Shown one piece after another: positions 56,609-64,000 of a stretch of DNA of 64,000 nt. The first letter of the stretch is position 1; every line of letters begins with the position of its first letter. The position numbers and the translations under genes were made by a program. Source of the stretch: Streptomyces sp. 378 (GTDB lineage: Bacteria; Actinomycetota; Actinomycetes; Streptomycetales; Streptomycetaceae); NCBI RefSeq assembly GCF_030124145.1, contig NZ_JASKMS010000019.1, forward strand, positions 1 through 64,000. Reading direction: 5' to 3'. The notes under the pieces are model-generated. The model did no database searches. It saw only the letters and a list, made by a program, of their open reading frames with translations, and was not told the DNA's origin.

Positions 56609-57946
56609 ATGCGTAACTCGAAAGAGCGCATCCACTACATTGACGAACGCAAGAAGCCTGTTGAGCGCAGCGCCCGAATCTGGGTGCAGGGCGGGTGGAA
56701 GGATTTCGCGGTCTACGAGGTACCTGTAGATGCGCTGCTATTGAATGCGGATAACCGCCGCTTTCGAGCGGAGAAGATGTGGGCGCAAGAGCATCTAGGG
56801 CGGGAACTCGACCCTGAGAATAATCCAGTTGACGAGCTGTCCATCGCCTCCCTTCTTCTGGACGTCTCTCACAGAGTTGAGGGCGATAGGGTAGTTGGGA
56901 AGCCCAGCGGCAACTATGAAGCCCTCAAAAACGACTGGGTACTGCGAAAGCAGGAATCTCCGCTCTGGATTAGGCCAGATGGGACCGTCCGCAACGGCAA
57001 TCGCCGCCTTTCTATGATCAAGAGGCTGCAGACGGAGTTTGGCTCCTCCAGTTTTGATGTGGTCGAGGCGATCATCCTTCCCGAAAGCATGATCGACGAG
57101 CCGTCATTGCTGGAGATGGAGCAGCGCGAGCAGCTGACGGAAAATTTCAAGGTTCGGTACAACGATATTGACTACCTCCTGGCTCTCCGTGAGGCTGCGG
57201 AGATGCGGGAGATTCAATGGCATGACCGTGAGAACATCGAAACCGTTGCCGGCCAACTTCAGAGCATGGTTGAGAAGTCTAAGGGAGAAGTTGTTCGTGA
57301 CTTGTTCGCGGTCAAGTATATGGATCTTTTTCTCGAAGACTCAGAACAGCCTGGACAGTATCATCGACTGCTGAAGACCTTGGAACGCTTCCGGGATATT
57401 GGCCGCATGATGATGCAGGTCGAAGAGCAGTATCCTCTGGAGGCCGCCGAAATCCTGCAGACTCTCTTTGCTGCCGTCCGTTCTGGTAAGGGGCACCTGG
57501 ATATCCGCATGATCCGCGCGATGTTCAAGTCGGACAGAACGCGGTTCGACAAGTTGGCATCAACGGTGGCGGAGGCTGAAGCCAGCTGGGACACGACAGC
57601 CGGGCCGACTCTCTCAAACCCACAGCCGTCCACTCTCTTTGATGTGGGTGTCAGTGACGACGAAACGGATACTGACGGCGAGGGACCTGGTCCTGACGTT
57701 GCTAATTATCCCAAGGTTGAGGTCAGTACCGCCATCGACCTGGCTATCGACGGTTTTTCGGCATCTCAGCAGGACGACGTCGCTCAGGTCCTGCAAGAGG
57801 TCTGGAATCGTCTTGAGGTACTCACCGATGGAGATCGGCTAAGCGCAGCCTCGACAGGCGACGACAGCTCGGCAGTTCGAAAGAGTCTTGGGAGGATAGT
57901 CGAGTGGGTTGATGCGAATAGGCATCTGGTCGAGTCGGCGGAATAA
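56609..57946 (+). CDS. ParB-like N-terminal domain protein of the defence-like operon
   Basis: The 445-residue protein begins with a ParB/Srx-like domain: AVYEVPVDALLLNADNRRFR (about 33-52) and the signature IRPDGTVRNGNRRLSMIKRL with N129-G-N-R-R133. In ParB relatives this GNRR/GxRR patch binds CTP or ATP phosphates or catalyses nucleotide chemistry. Residues 160-340 are helical, and 345-385 form an acidic, Gly/Asp-rich linker (DDETDTDGEGPGPDVANYPK). A helical C-terminus follows. It sits 27 nt after the methyltransferase and 3 nt before the helicase. It may load or position the complex on DNA, or be a DndB/DGQHR-like regulator; function unproven. Confidence 0.78.
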   Translation: MRNSKERIHYIDERKKPVERSARIWVQGGWKDFAVYEVPVDALLLNADNRRFRAEKMWAQEHLGRELDPENNPVDELSIASLLLDVSHRVEGDRVVGKPSGNYEALKNDWVLRKQESPLWIRPDGTVRNGNRRLSMIKRLQTEFGSSSFDVVEAIILPESMIDEPSLLEMEQREQLTENFKVRYNDIDYLLALREAAEMREIQWHDRENIETVAGQLQSMVEKSKGEVVRDLFAVKYMDLFLEDSEQPGQYHRLLKTLERFRDIGRMMMQVEEQYPLEAAEILQTLFAAVRSGKGHLDIRMIRAMFKSDRTRFDKLASTVAEAEASWDTTAGPTLSNPQPSTLFDVGVSDDETDTDGEGPGPDVANYPKVEVSTAIDLAIDGFSASQQDDVAQVLQEVWNRLEVLTDGDRLSAASTGDDSSAVRKSLGRIVEWVDANRHLVESAE

Positions 57947-57949
57947 TTC

Positions 57950-59911
57950 ATGACCGAGTCAAAGAAAGTCTCACTAGAATTTGTGGACGACGCTGTCTTC
58001 GTCCGCGGCGCCGTACTAGCTGGTGATCGTAGAGCTCGCCTGTTTTTCCGTAGTATCCTCGGGGCCACCGTGCGCGATGGCGGCTACCTGTGCCCACGTC
58101 GGCGACTGAGCAACCCTGCGCTGGTTCTAAAGATTTATGACTGGCTACTCGCCAATGGCTACGAGGCTGAAGGCGCTGGCGAGGTTAAGACAACGGTCAG
58201 TTCAGAGCTAGAGCGCCGAGTCAGTTTCGCGCGCACAAGGGATGCGGCTCAGAAGCAGAAAGCAGGGGACGCCGGCTACGACTTCTCGCGTGTCGACTCG
58301 GCAATGCAGAGCTTCGGCTGGTCAAGTAATCGCAAGCTTCGGCAGCATCAGAGAGTGGGTGTGGCACACGCCCTGACCGCGATCAACGTCGGTAATTTCT
58401 CAGTTCCCGGCGCAGGCAAGACGACAACCACCCTCGCTACGGCAGTCACCCATCTCCAAACGGGAACTATTGACCTTCTCGTAGTCGTCGGCCCCCTGGC
58501 ATGCTTTGATCCTTGGGAGAAGGAAACACGGATCGCCGTTGGCTCATTGATCAAGGCTCGAAGGGTCCGAGGATCGGCGCGTCAGCGGCAAGCCATCTAC
58601 CAGCAGACAAAGCCTAGGGACTTGTTGCTGCTGAGCTACCCAACGGCGGCTGCAGATCAGCTGACGCTGCTTGACTTGTTCAAGCGCCATAACGTCATGC
58701 TGATCGTTGACGAGTCACACCGGGTGAAGAGGTTCAAGGGTGGAGTTTGGGCACCAGCGCTAGTTGAGCTAGCGAAGAGAGCCACTGTGCGCATGGTGCT
58801 TTCGGGTACCCCTATGCCGCAGTCCGGAAAGGATCTCTACACACAACTCAATATCTTGTGGCCAGATGGTCAGCTTACTGGCACCAGGGATGCCTTCGCG
58901 GCCCGTATTGATAGCGATTTCGACGAAGTCGTACGCAACGTTATGCCTTTCGTGTCCAGGACTCCGAAAGTTGCCCTAGGGCTTCCGCCGTACCGAATTC
59001 ATCATCACTCGGCTGAGCTAACGGGAACGCAAGCCGAAATTTACGAACTGATTGAAAATCGCTTCCGTCAGAGAATCAAGGACGCTGCAACGTGGAAAGA
59101 CAAGATTGATAGCCTCCGCCGAGGGCGTCCGATACGTCTCCTGCAGGCTGCGGCCAACCCGTTGACGTTTTCCTCTAAAGATTCCTACTTTCGGCTCCCT
59201 CAGATGGATGACTCCTCTCCAACGTTGATGGAGCGCCTTGCAGATTATGGATCATCTGGTGAACTGCCAGCGAAATCACTCGCGGCTATTGACTTGATTA
59301 AGTCCATCGCCGACCGAGGGGAAAAGGTCGTCTGTTGGAGTAACTTCGTTCCTAACTTGGATCATTTTCGCATTCTCGTGAGTGAGAGCCTGAATATCCC
59401 CTGCTACCAGGTCGATGGGCGCGTGCCAGCAGGTCGGGATGCACTGCACGCTGGCAGCAGTCTGGAAGCCGAGGTGCCGGGAGATGCGGATACCCGTGAG
59501 TCAGTGATCGAGAGATTCCTGCGAGAGCAGGGCCCCGCAGTTCTTATCACGAATCCGGCCTCGTGCTCTGAATCTATCTCACTGCACAGTTCGTGCCACA
59601 ATGCAATCTACCTGGACCGGACCTACGACTGCGCTATGTTCTTGCAGTCCATTGACCGGATTCATCGATTGGGATTGCCTCCCGATGTTACTGTGAATGT
59701 CCACATCATTGACGCTCGCTTGAACGGGCGCGATACGGTCGATGCATTGGTTGAGAACTCTCTAGCATCTAAGGCCCGACGAATGCAGCAGCTACTGGAA
59801 GGTGCCGAGCTACTTCCGATTAATCTCTCGGACGAGCCTGCGGTGGATGCCGAGGGAACCGAGGCTGATCTTGAGTCGTTGTTGCGCTACCTGTTGGGGC
59901 GAGGCGAGTGA
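57950..59911 (+). CDS. SNF2-type DNA helicase/translocase
   Basis: The 653-residue superfamily 2 ATPase has the full motif set: Walker A PGAGKTTTT with Lys157, motif Ia VVVGPLACFDPW, Walker B D254ESH in LIVDESHRVKRF, motif III LSGTPMPQ (285-292), motif IV-like VVCWSNFVPNLDHF and motif VI QSIDRIHRLG (566-575). The DESH box and QxxxRxxRxG form are SNF2-like. A roughly 120-residue N-terminal domain precedes it. It is expected to translocate on double-stranded DNA, driving discrimination or cleavage. ATG lies 3 nt after the ParB-like stop, and its own stop overlaps the next start. Confidence 0.92.
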   Translation: MTESKKVSLEFVDDAVFVRGAVLAGDRRARLFFRSILGATVRDGGYLCPRRRLSNPALVLKIYDWLLANGYEAEGAGEVKTTVSSELERRVSFARTRDAAQKQKAGDAGYDFSRVDSAMQSFGWSSNRKLRQHQRVGVAHALTAINVGNFSVPGAGKTTTTLATAVTHLQTGTIDLLVVVGPLACFDPWEKETRIAVGSLIKARRVRGSARQRQAIYQQTKPRDLLLLSYPTAAADQLTLLDLFKRHNVMLIVDESHRVKRFKGGVWAPALVELAKRATVRMVLSGTPMPQSGKDLYTQLNILWPDGQLTGTRDAFAARIDSDFDEVVRNVMPFVSRTPKVALGLPPYRIHHHSAELTGTQAEIYELIENRFRQRIKDAATWKDKIDSLRRGRPIRLLQAAANPLTFSSKDSYFRLPQMDDSSPTLMERLADYGSSGELPAKSLAAIDLIKSIADRGEKVVCWSNFVPNLDHFRILVSESLNIPCYQVDGRVPAGRDALHAGSSLEAEVPGDADTRESVIERFLREQGPAVLITNPASCSESISLHSSCHNAIYLDRTYDCAMFLQSIDRIHRLGLPPDVTVNVHIIDARLNGRDTVDALVENSLASKARRMQQLLEGAELLPINLSDEPAVDAEGTEADLESLLRYLLGRGE

Positions 59912-60879
59912 GTTCGCGCGACTGGGGTAGCTGGCTGACCGCTGTACGAGTTGATCGGCTGCCTCTAGTGCTCTCAAGCATCCGACGATATCCGCCCCCG
60001 GGGATGGACGTTCGGAAGGCTCACCTATACCTCTGGCGTGGTTGCGGGGGTCCTATGGGTGACGTGCCGCAAATTCTTGACGTCTTGATGCAAGCGGGTC
60101 TTGTAGAAACTGAAGAGACATGGCTTCGCTTGACCAAGGCTGGCCGCAAAGTAGCCACTCAAGATCATCGTACGGGCGGTAAATTCTTGGGCTTGGCGCT
60201 GGTGCGGTCTGGAGTGTTTGCCGCCCAGGCCAGTCGACTTCTAGAGGTCAGCGCAATAAATGACGACCAGTCTCTGGTCTGCCCAGCAGAAGTGGCGATC
60301 AAGGTTGCACCTCAACTGATTGGTGTTCTGCGCCGTTTCGGGCAACCTGTCTCGCTGGCAGATGAATTGACAGTGTCCGCCGAATTGGTTACTGAGATCG
60401 GCGATGTTTGGTCGTTGCTACCGCCGCCCTCCGTGCCTGAAGTGGATCATCGAAAGGATATGGGTAACAGGGGTGAAATTTTCAGCTACCGGTATTGCCG
60501 AAGCAAGGCTGATGACCCCGGAAAGGTGCGTTGGGTAGCGAGAGATGATGAGTCATTGGGTTACGATATTGAAGACCTAAACTTTATGCCGAAGCGTCGA
60601 ATCGAGGTAAAAGCTAGCGCCGAGAAGGTGGTGCGCTTCTTCCTTAGTCCCAACGAATTGGAAGTGGCTCGCCGGTGTGGATCCGATTATGAAGTGCATT
60701 TCTGGGGTGGGGTGTCATTGAAGGCGCCCCTTAAGGAGGAGTACGAAAGGCTGGCAAAGGATGGTTATCCCTTGATATTTCGCGGCCTCAATGACCTGTT
60801 GGTCTCCGGGCGCCTCTCTGCGGTCCCAACGCAATATCTGGTGACTGCCTCGGATGGTTCGGGTCCTAGCGGCCGGTAG
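59908..60879 (+). CDS. DUF3883 / PD-(D/E)XK nuclease-like protein
   Basis: The 323-residue protein has an N-terminal winged-helix-like region (PQILDVLMQAGLVETEETWL, RLTKAGRKVA) and a C-terminal DUF3883-type domain. E190 lies in GNRGEIFSYRYC, D220 in LGYDIEDLNF and I232-E-V-K235 in RRIEVKAS, followed by RFFLSPNELEVARRCGSDYE. The E..D..(I)EVK order fits a restriction-endonuclease-like active site. It is the likely cutting or DNA-binding effector of the operon. GTG overlaps the helicase stop by 4 nt. Confidence 0.85.
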   Translation: MSSRDWGSWLTAVRVDRLPLVLSSIRRYPPPGMDVRKAHLYLWRGCGGPMGDVPQILDVLMQAGLVETEETWLRLTKAGRKVATQDHRTGGKFLGLALVRSGVFAAQASRLLEVSAINDDQSLVCPAEVAIKVAPQLIGVLRRFGQPVSLADELTVSAELVTEIGDVWSLLPPPSVPEVDHRKDMGNRGEIFSYRYCRSKADDPGKVRWVARDDESLGYDIEDLNFMPKRRIEVKASAEKVVRFFLSPNELEVARRCGSDYEVHFWGGVSLKAPLKEEYERLAKDGYPLIFRGLNDLLVSGRLSAVPTQYLVTASDGSGPSGR

Positions 60880-61377
60880 GCTGAAAAGCCCTGTATGACT
60901 CCTGTCTATCCGTCAGCGATTGCCCTACGCTTCGCGGTCGGTGGAGCGGCTTTGGGCTGGAGTTTCAATGACCGAGTCAAGGCCGCAGGGTGCCCCCTCT
61001 GCCGGTGCTTCGTCGAGGAGATCGTCTGTGCCTCAGCCGACGAAAGCCAGCCACGACGGCGGGCACGCCGACCGATCAGGCGCGCGTGTGTCTCGCTGCA
61101 CTCCCACCGGCCTCAACCACGTTGCCAAGTCTGTGACGTCGAGTTGAGTTAGGCCGTCTGCGTAGGCGGTGTGGGGGTGAAGGCTCGGTACCGCGGAGCC
61201 GACCGCCCCAGCCACGACGTACCCCTTCTCTGCCCCCAGGTGGCGAATCGCTCTAGTGAGCGCGGCACGGGCGCCGGCCGGGCTGGAGCGGGGCGGAGAC
61301 AGGAGCGCAGGCCCGGTCGGGGGCCGGGCCGCGCGCGGGGAGCGGAGCGAGCCGCCTTGAACCCGTAGAGAAGGTTG
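60880..61377. other. Spacer between defence-like operon and DUF1152 gene
   Basis: About 500 nt where GC-rich composition returns. Short frames exist (for example 60920-61147, ending GLNHVAKSVTSS, faintly like the start of a VOC protein) but none has convincing coding signs. A hairpin near the right end may terminate the DUF1152 gene. Confidence 0.4.
61310..61330 (-). terminator. Possible terminator hairpin of the DUF1152 gene
   Basis: GGCCCGG (61310-61316) pairs with CCGGGCC (61324-61330) around TCGGGGG, 48 nt beyond the DUF1152 stop on the minus strand. It is followed by no clear T-run. Confidence 0.35.
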
Positions 61378-62475
61378 TTACTCAGAAGTGGATGTGATGC
61401 GCCACAAGGGCGCCTCGTACTGCTCCGGATGGCTGCTGATCAGCAGTTGGCGTAGGTCCTCGCGTAGTGAACCGTTGAGGTTCAACGCCTCGGTGATGCG
61501 GCGGAACGTTGTGTGGGTAACTCCGCGGTTCCGGGCCCCGGCTTCGAACTGGTCGAGCTGGGACAGTACGGCCTCAGGGGCGAGCTGCACCGGTGGCTGG
61601 TCTTTGAGCCATGCGGCCTTGTTGCGCTCGTAGTCGATTTCCGAGTAGCCGCAGATCTCACGGCTGTGTGCCTCTGCCTCGTCCAGGGAGGCGGTCGTCA
61701 GGATGGCGCGGGCCAGCTGGTTGCGGCTCAGTGCCTCGTCCAGGTCAACCTCATGGACGGTGGGGCCTTCGTCGGTGAGGGGGACTGGGAGGCCGACGTC
61801 TCGCATCTCGCATGTGCCGCGTACGCCTCGGGCTGTCGCTGCCAGCATTCCGGTTGCCTCGGACGGGTGCCACTCCAAGACCGAGCTGATCGGCTCAACG
61901 TCCTTCGCGGTGAAGGTGTGGACGAGCGGGCCAAGCATGTTGTGCAATTCGTCGAGAGGTAGTTCACCGTCAAGTCCGGGTCCTGTCACCAGGAGACGGA
62001 TCGTTGCGTTCACCTGGCAGCACGCAGCGAGCGTGACGGCGTCGGCAAGCGGGCTCTTCAGCGTCGGCTCGTCGCCTCGGGCGAGGATGTCGCCGCCCAC
62101 GTCCAGGAGGTCGATCGACTCCGGAGCCAAGTGTCCTACCAGCTCTTCGAGTTGGTGTGTGATGCCCTCGACTCCGTGGCGCGGGTCGATCAGTGCGATC
62201 GTGTGCGGGAGCTCCGCCGCGAGTCGTGGGAGGGTGGAGCCTGCCGGAGCGATCGGGCGGGCCTCGGCCGGCACTGCCCGGACAGCTGGGGTGAGCGGTT
62301 TGAGGCCAGTGAAGTTATCTGGGCTTCGGGGGCCCGGCACTGGGTCGATCAAAAGGCGGTCCCACGCGTACGTGAGGATCACCGCCTGGTCCTCGTCGCC
62401 GTAGAGGGCGGCGTGAAGCATTGCGGCGGCGACTGCGTCGCCCCCTCCTCCTGCTGCGACGATCAACCGCTTCAT
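61378..62475 (-). CDS. DUF1152 domain protein
   Basis: The 365-residue protein starts MKRLIVAAGGGGDAVAAAML, the Gly-rich N-terminal loop of DUF1152, with IALIDPRHGVEGITHQLEEL, ESIDLLDVGGDILARGDEPT (metal or nucleotide-like Asp cluster) and VTGPGLDGELPLDEL. The family's biochemical role is unknown; the loop suggests nucleotide binding. The ATG at 62475 is preferred over one 33 nt upstream because the domain starts there. It is divergent from the GntR gene across an operator palindrome. Confidence 0.85.
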   Translation of the reverse strand: MKRLIVAAGGGGDAVAAAMLHAALYGDEDQAVILTYAWDRLLIDPVPGPRSPDNFTGLKPLTPAVRAVPAEARPIAPAGSTLPRLAAELPHTIALIDPRHGVEGITHQLEELVGHLAPESIDLLDVGGDILARGDEPTLKSPLADAVTLAACCQVNATIRLLVTGPGLDGELPLDELHNMLGPLVHTFTAKDVEPISSVLEWHPSEATGMLAATARGVRGTCEMRDVGLPVPLTDEGPTVHEVDLDEALSRNQLARAILTTASLDEAEAHSREICGYSEIDYERNKAAWLKDQPPVQLAPEAVLSQLDQFEAGARNRGVTHTTFRRITEALNLNGSLREDLRQLLISSHPEQYEAPLWRITSTSE

Positions 62476-62517
62476 GCGGTTCAGCCTACGGGGTACGGGG
62501 TTGACCACTCACCCTAT

Positions 62518-62540
62518 AGTGGCTAGAGGCCATAGCCACT
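62518..62540. promoter_or_regulatory. GntR operator site 1
   Basis: AGTGGCTA (62518-62525) and TAGCCACT (62533-62540) form a perfect 8-bp inverted repeat with a 7-nt spacer between the divergent DUF1152 and GntR genes. The half-site AGTGGC recurs at sites 2 and 3. Confidence 0.75.
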
Positions 62541-62618
62541 TGTATCGAGAATCGGCCTCAGGCCGGTAGCGGGGTTTCCGACTACTCACCTGGAGCCCAC
62601 GTTGGGTGAGGAGGACTG

Positions 62619-63359
62619 ATGCCACAGATCGAGGAGGCTCAGCCGAAGTATCTCCAGATCGCGCACTACATCCGCGATCAGATTCTTCGGGGTGACCTGC
62701 GGCCGGGGGACGAGGTCCCGTCTGAACGGCAGTTGGCGGCGGACTGGAAGGTGTCCCGGCCCACGGCTGCACGGTCGTTGGAGGCGCTGAGCCACCAGGG
62801 GCTCGTCGAGAAGCGTCAGGGGTCGGGTACGTACGTGCGGAGCCTGGAGGTCAACCGGCGAGCGCGTGAGTTGTACGGGCGGGCTCGGCAGACCGGCAAG
62901 ATCTACACGCCCGGTGAGTACGCGGTGATCACCTCGACCGGTTGGATGGAGGCGCCGGCTCACGTTGCTGAGGGGTTGGGCCTGGTCAAGGATCGTCGCG
63001 CTGTGCATCGGCGGCGCGTGACCAACAATCAGGACGGGCCGATCACGCTGTCTACCTCGTGGTTCGCTCCGGATGTCGGCCACCGTGCGCCGAAGCTGCT
63101 TGAGCCGGAGCGCATCCAAGAGGGAACGCTCATGTACGTCGAGAACATGACGGGGCGGCAAGGCAGTTACGCGGAGGATCGCATGTGTGCGCGGGGTGCC
63201 ACCGAGGAAGAAGCCGTGGACCTTCAACTGGAGCCCGGCTCGGCCGTCCTGATCGTCCACCACGTCGTCTTCGACCTCCAGGACCGGCCGTTGGAGTTCG
63301 CCGAAGCCACGTACCCGCCGCATCGCTGGGCTTTCGAGCAGGGCTACCCGCTCACCTGA
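62619..63359 (+). CDS. GntR/UTRA family transcriptional regulator
   Basis: The 246-residue regulator has a GntR winged helix (KYLQIAHYIRDQILRGDLRP, GDEVPSERQLAADWKVSRPT, AARSLEALSHQGLVEKRQGS; about 9-72) and a UTRA ligand domain (about 95-240) ending PLEFAEATYPPHRWAFE. KorSA-type GntR proteins of actinomycete integrative elements have this form and repress transfer or excision functions. The matching palindromes at 62518, 63408 and 63432 flank the gene on both sides, which supports auto-regulation and control of the genes downstream. Confidence 0.92.
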   Translation: MPQIEEAQPKYLQIAHYIRDQILRGDLRPGDEVPSERQLAADWKVSRPTAARSLEALSHQGLVEKRQGSGTYVRSLEVNRRARELYGRARQTGKIYTPGEYAVITSTGWMEAPAHVAEGLGLVKDRRAVHRRRVTNNQDGPITLSTSWFAPDVGHRAPKLLEPERIQEGTLMYVENMTGRQGSYAEDRMCARGATEEEAVDLQLEPGSAVLIVHHVVFDLQDRPLEFAEATYPPHRWAFEQGYPLT

Positions 63360-63407
63360 TGGTGCGGTGAGGTCCCGCTAGTTACGGCGAACGGGTTGCG
63401 GAGTCGA

Positions 63408-63447
63408 AGTGGCTAATGCCACTATCCAGGAAGTGGCTAAGGCCACT
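63408..63447. promoter_or_regulatory. GntR operator sites 2 and 3
   Basis: AGTGGC-TAAT-GCCACT (63408-63423) and AGTGGC-TAAG-GCCACT (63432-63447) are two near-identical 16-bp palindromes with centres 24 bp apart. They lie just before the CxxCxGxG gene. They share the half-site of site 1 but with a 4-nt spacer between AGTGGC arms. Confidence 0.78.
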
Positions 63448-63467
63448 TGGGCTGGAAGGGGTCACGG

Positions 63468-63641
63468 GTGACGAGTCAGCGGCCGGACGAGGGTGCGCGG
63501 TTAGCTTGCCGGGGTTGTCGTGGGCGCGGTTGGAAGCGCGTCGGCTCCCGTACGGCTCTGGCGCTCTCCACGGCCAACGATCGCCACCGTGTCACATCGA
63601 AACGGCGCTGCCTCGACTGTGACGGCAGCGGCAAGGAGTGA
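63468..63641 (+). CDS. CxxCxGxG zinc-finger microprotein
   Basis: The 57-residue protein carries two DnaJ-like half motifs, CRGCRGRGW and CLDCDGSGK, separated by a basic stretch (KRVGSRTALALSTANDRHRV). Together they can hold one zinc ion. GTG at 63468 follows GGAAGGGG (63454-63461). It is expressed from the promoter carrying operators 2 and 3. Small proteins like this accompany GntR and ATPase genes in actinomycete elements; function unknown. Confidence 0.75.
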   Translation: MTSQRPDEGARLACRGCRGRGWKRVGSRTALALSTANDRHRVTSKRRCLDCDGSGKE

Positions 63642-63647
63642 GCGCGG

Positions 63648-64000
63648 ATGGCCTACACGATCGACCGCTTTCCTTCTGAGGAGTGGCCGCGACTCGGTGC
63701 CATGACTTTGCACCCAGTCGCGGAGTCCGTGCCTCGGGCTCGGTACTGGTTCCGGAAGTTCCTCGCCCCGTACAACCCGTCCTGCTCGATCGACGACTGC
63801 GCGCTGATGATTTCCGAGCTGGTCACCAACGCCATTCTCTATGGGCGGGCGGATGAGTCCTGGGTGGTGCGCGTTGAGTGGTTTCGCGTGGAGACGTCGC
63901 TTCGGATCGAGGTGCACAACCCGGGCTTCCCTGCGAACGTTCAGATGCGGCGGCCAGACGCCAACGACGCCCACGGTCGCGGCCTGCTCCTGGTCGACTC
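63648..64000 (+). CDS. HATPase_c_2 anti-sigma-type ATP-binding protein (partial)
   Basis: The first 117 residues are visible before the window ends. LHPVAESVPRARYWFRKFL is the N-terminus of RsbW/SpoIIAB-like proteins. The N box is MISELVTNAILYG and the G box region AHGRGLLLVDS lies at the edge. Streptomyces have many such ATPases that inhibit sigma factors or act as regulators. ATG at 63648 is 6 nt after the microprotein stop, so they are cotranscribed under the GntR operators. The 3' end is beyond the window. Confidence 0.87.
   Translation, partial: MAYTIDRFPSEEWPRLGAMTLHPVAESVPRARYWFRKFLAPYNPSCSIDDCALMISELVTNAILYGRADESWVVRVEWFRVETSLRIEVHNPGFPANVQMRRPDANDAHGRGLLLVD

Noticed and set aside
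54590..60879. Calling the island DISARM, BREX or Dnd
   Set aside because: The marker genes of those systems (DUF1998 and PLD proteins; pglZ/brxC; dndCDE/ssp) are not present. Only the general methylase-helicase-nuclease logic is shared.
60920..61147. Small frame ending GLNHVAKSVTSS, weakly like a VOC N-terminus
   Set aside because: Too short, no downstream VOC body, and composition looks like random GC-rich DNA. At most a fragment.

Overview
The window is high-GC chromosomal DNA of a Streptomyces or a very close relative. Supporting this are the Ni-superoxide dismutase/SodX pair, a fused SucA-type 2-oxoglutarate decarboxylase with an Ala/Pro-rich linker, a cvnABCD conservon, a Lon gene with an HspR (HAIR) box, the Ku/LigD-polymerase pair, many GTG/TTG starts and 4-nt stop/start overlaps. 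From memory, the order sodN-sodX ... NADP-malic enzyme ... sucA-histidine kinase-response regulator ... lon ... conservon ... PBP/FtsW-like pair ... LigD polymerase/Ku resembles S. coelicolor around SCO5254-SCO5309. No database search was made.

Layout. 0.1-2.4 kb: VOC protein and PiT phosphate transporter. 2.4-4.9 kb: sodN/sodX, a CGNR protein and a broken methyltransferase. 4.9-7.6 kb: a polar amino-acid ABC importer (ATPase, permease, lipoprotein). 8.2-11.8 kb: malic enzyme, a zinc-type dehydrogenase, and a two-gene HTH/Clp-N operon behind two matching palindromes. 11.8-15.2 kb: a PadR regulator with a DUF4097 protein, a membrane protein and DUF6104. 15.3-21.3 kb: sucA followed by an OmpR/histidine kinase pair. 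21.4-26.5 kb: methyltransferase-like protein, GNAT, Lon and MarR. 26.5-33.6 kb: PP2C-like phosphatase and the conservon, with a styrene-monooxygenase-like flavoenzyme just downstream. 33.6-45.1 kb: NlpC/P60 hydrolase, TetR, two divergent di-iron proteins, PBP/FtsW pair, SH3 protein, histidine kinase with lipoprotein, and a dual-specificity phosphatase. 45.2-49.9 kb: NERD protein, LigD-polymerase and Ku (end joining), a frameshifted MBL hydrolase and an Asp23 protein, with a 26-bp minisatellite. 50.2-52.7 kb: two membrane-anchored XRE regulators and a secreted peptidoglycan-binding protein.

From about 52.9 kb the DNA becomes accessory: a PIN-toxin stub, a tyrosine integrase broken by several frameshifts, a hairpin and a 3' fragment of tRNA-Arg(CCG) that looks like an attachment site. 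Next comes a compact, visibly lower-GC four-gene operon (54.59-60.88 kb): a zinc-finger-containing DPPY DNA methyltransferase, a ParB-like GNRR protein, an SNF2-type helicase and a DUF3883/PD-(D/E)XK-like protein. It reads as a restriction-modification or anti-phage module whose gene set I cannot match to a named system, and it is the best candidate for something undescribed. The right end (61.4-64.0 kb) holds a DUF1152 protein, a GntR/UTRA regulator with three matching operator palindromes, a CxxCxGxG microprotein and the start of an anti-sigma-type ATPase, a set often seen in actinomycete integrative elements.

Several otherwise conserved genes carry frameshifts (near 2300, 4190, 4640 and 48930). 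They may be real decay or assembly indels, so check them against reads before calling pseudogenes.
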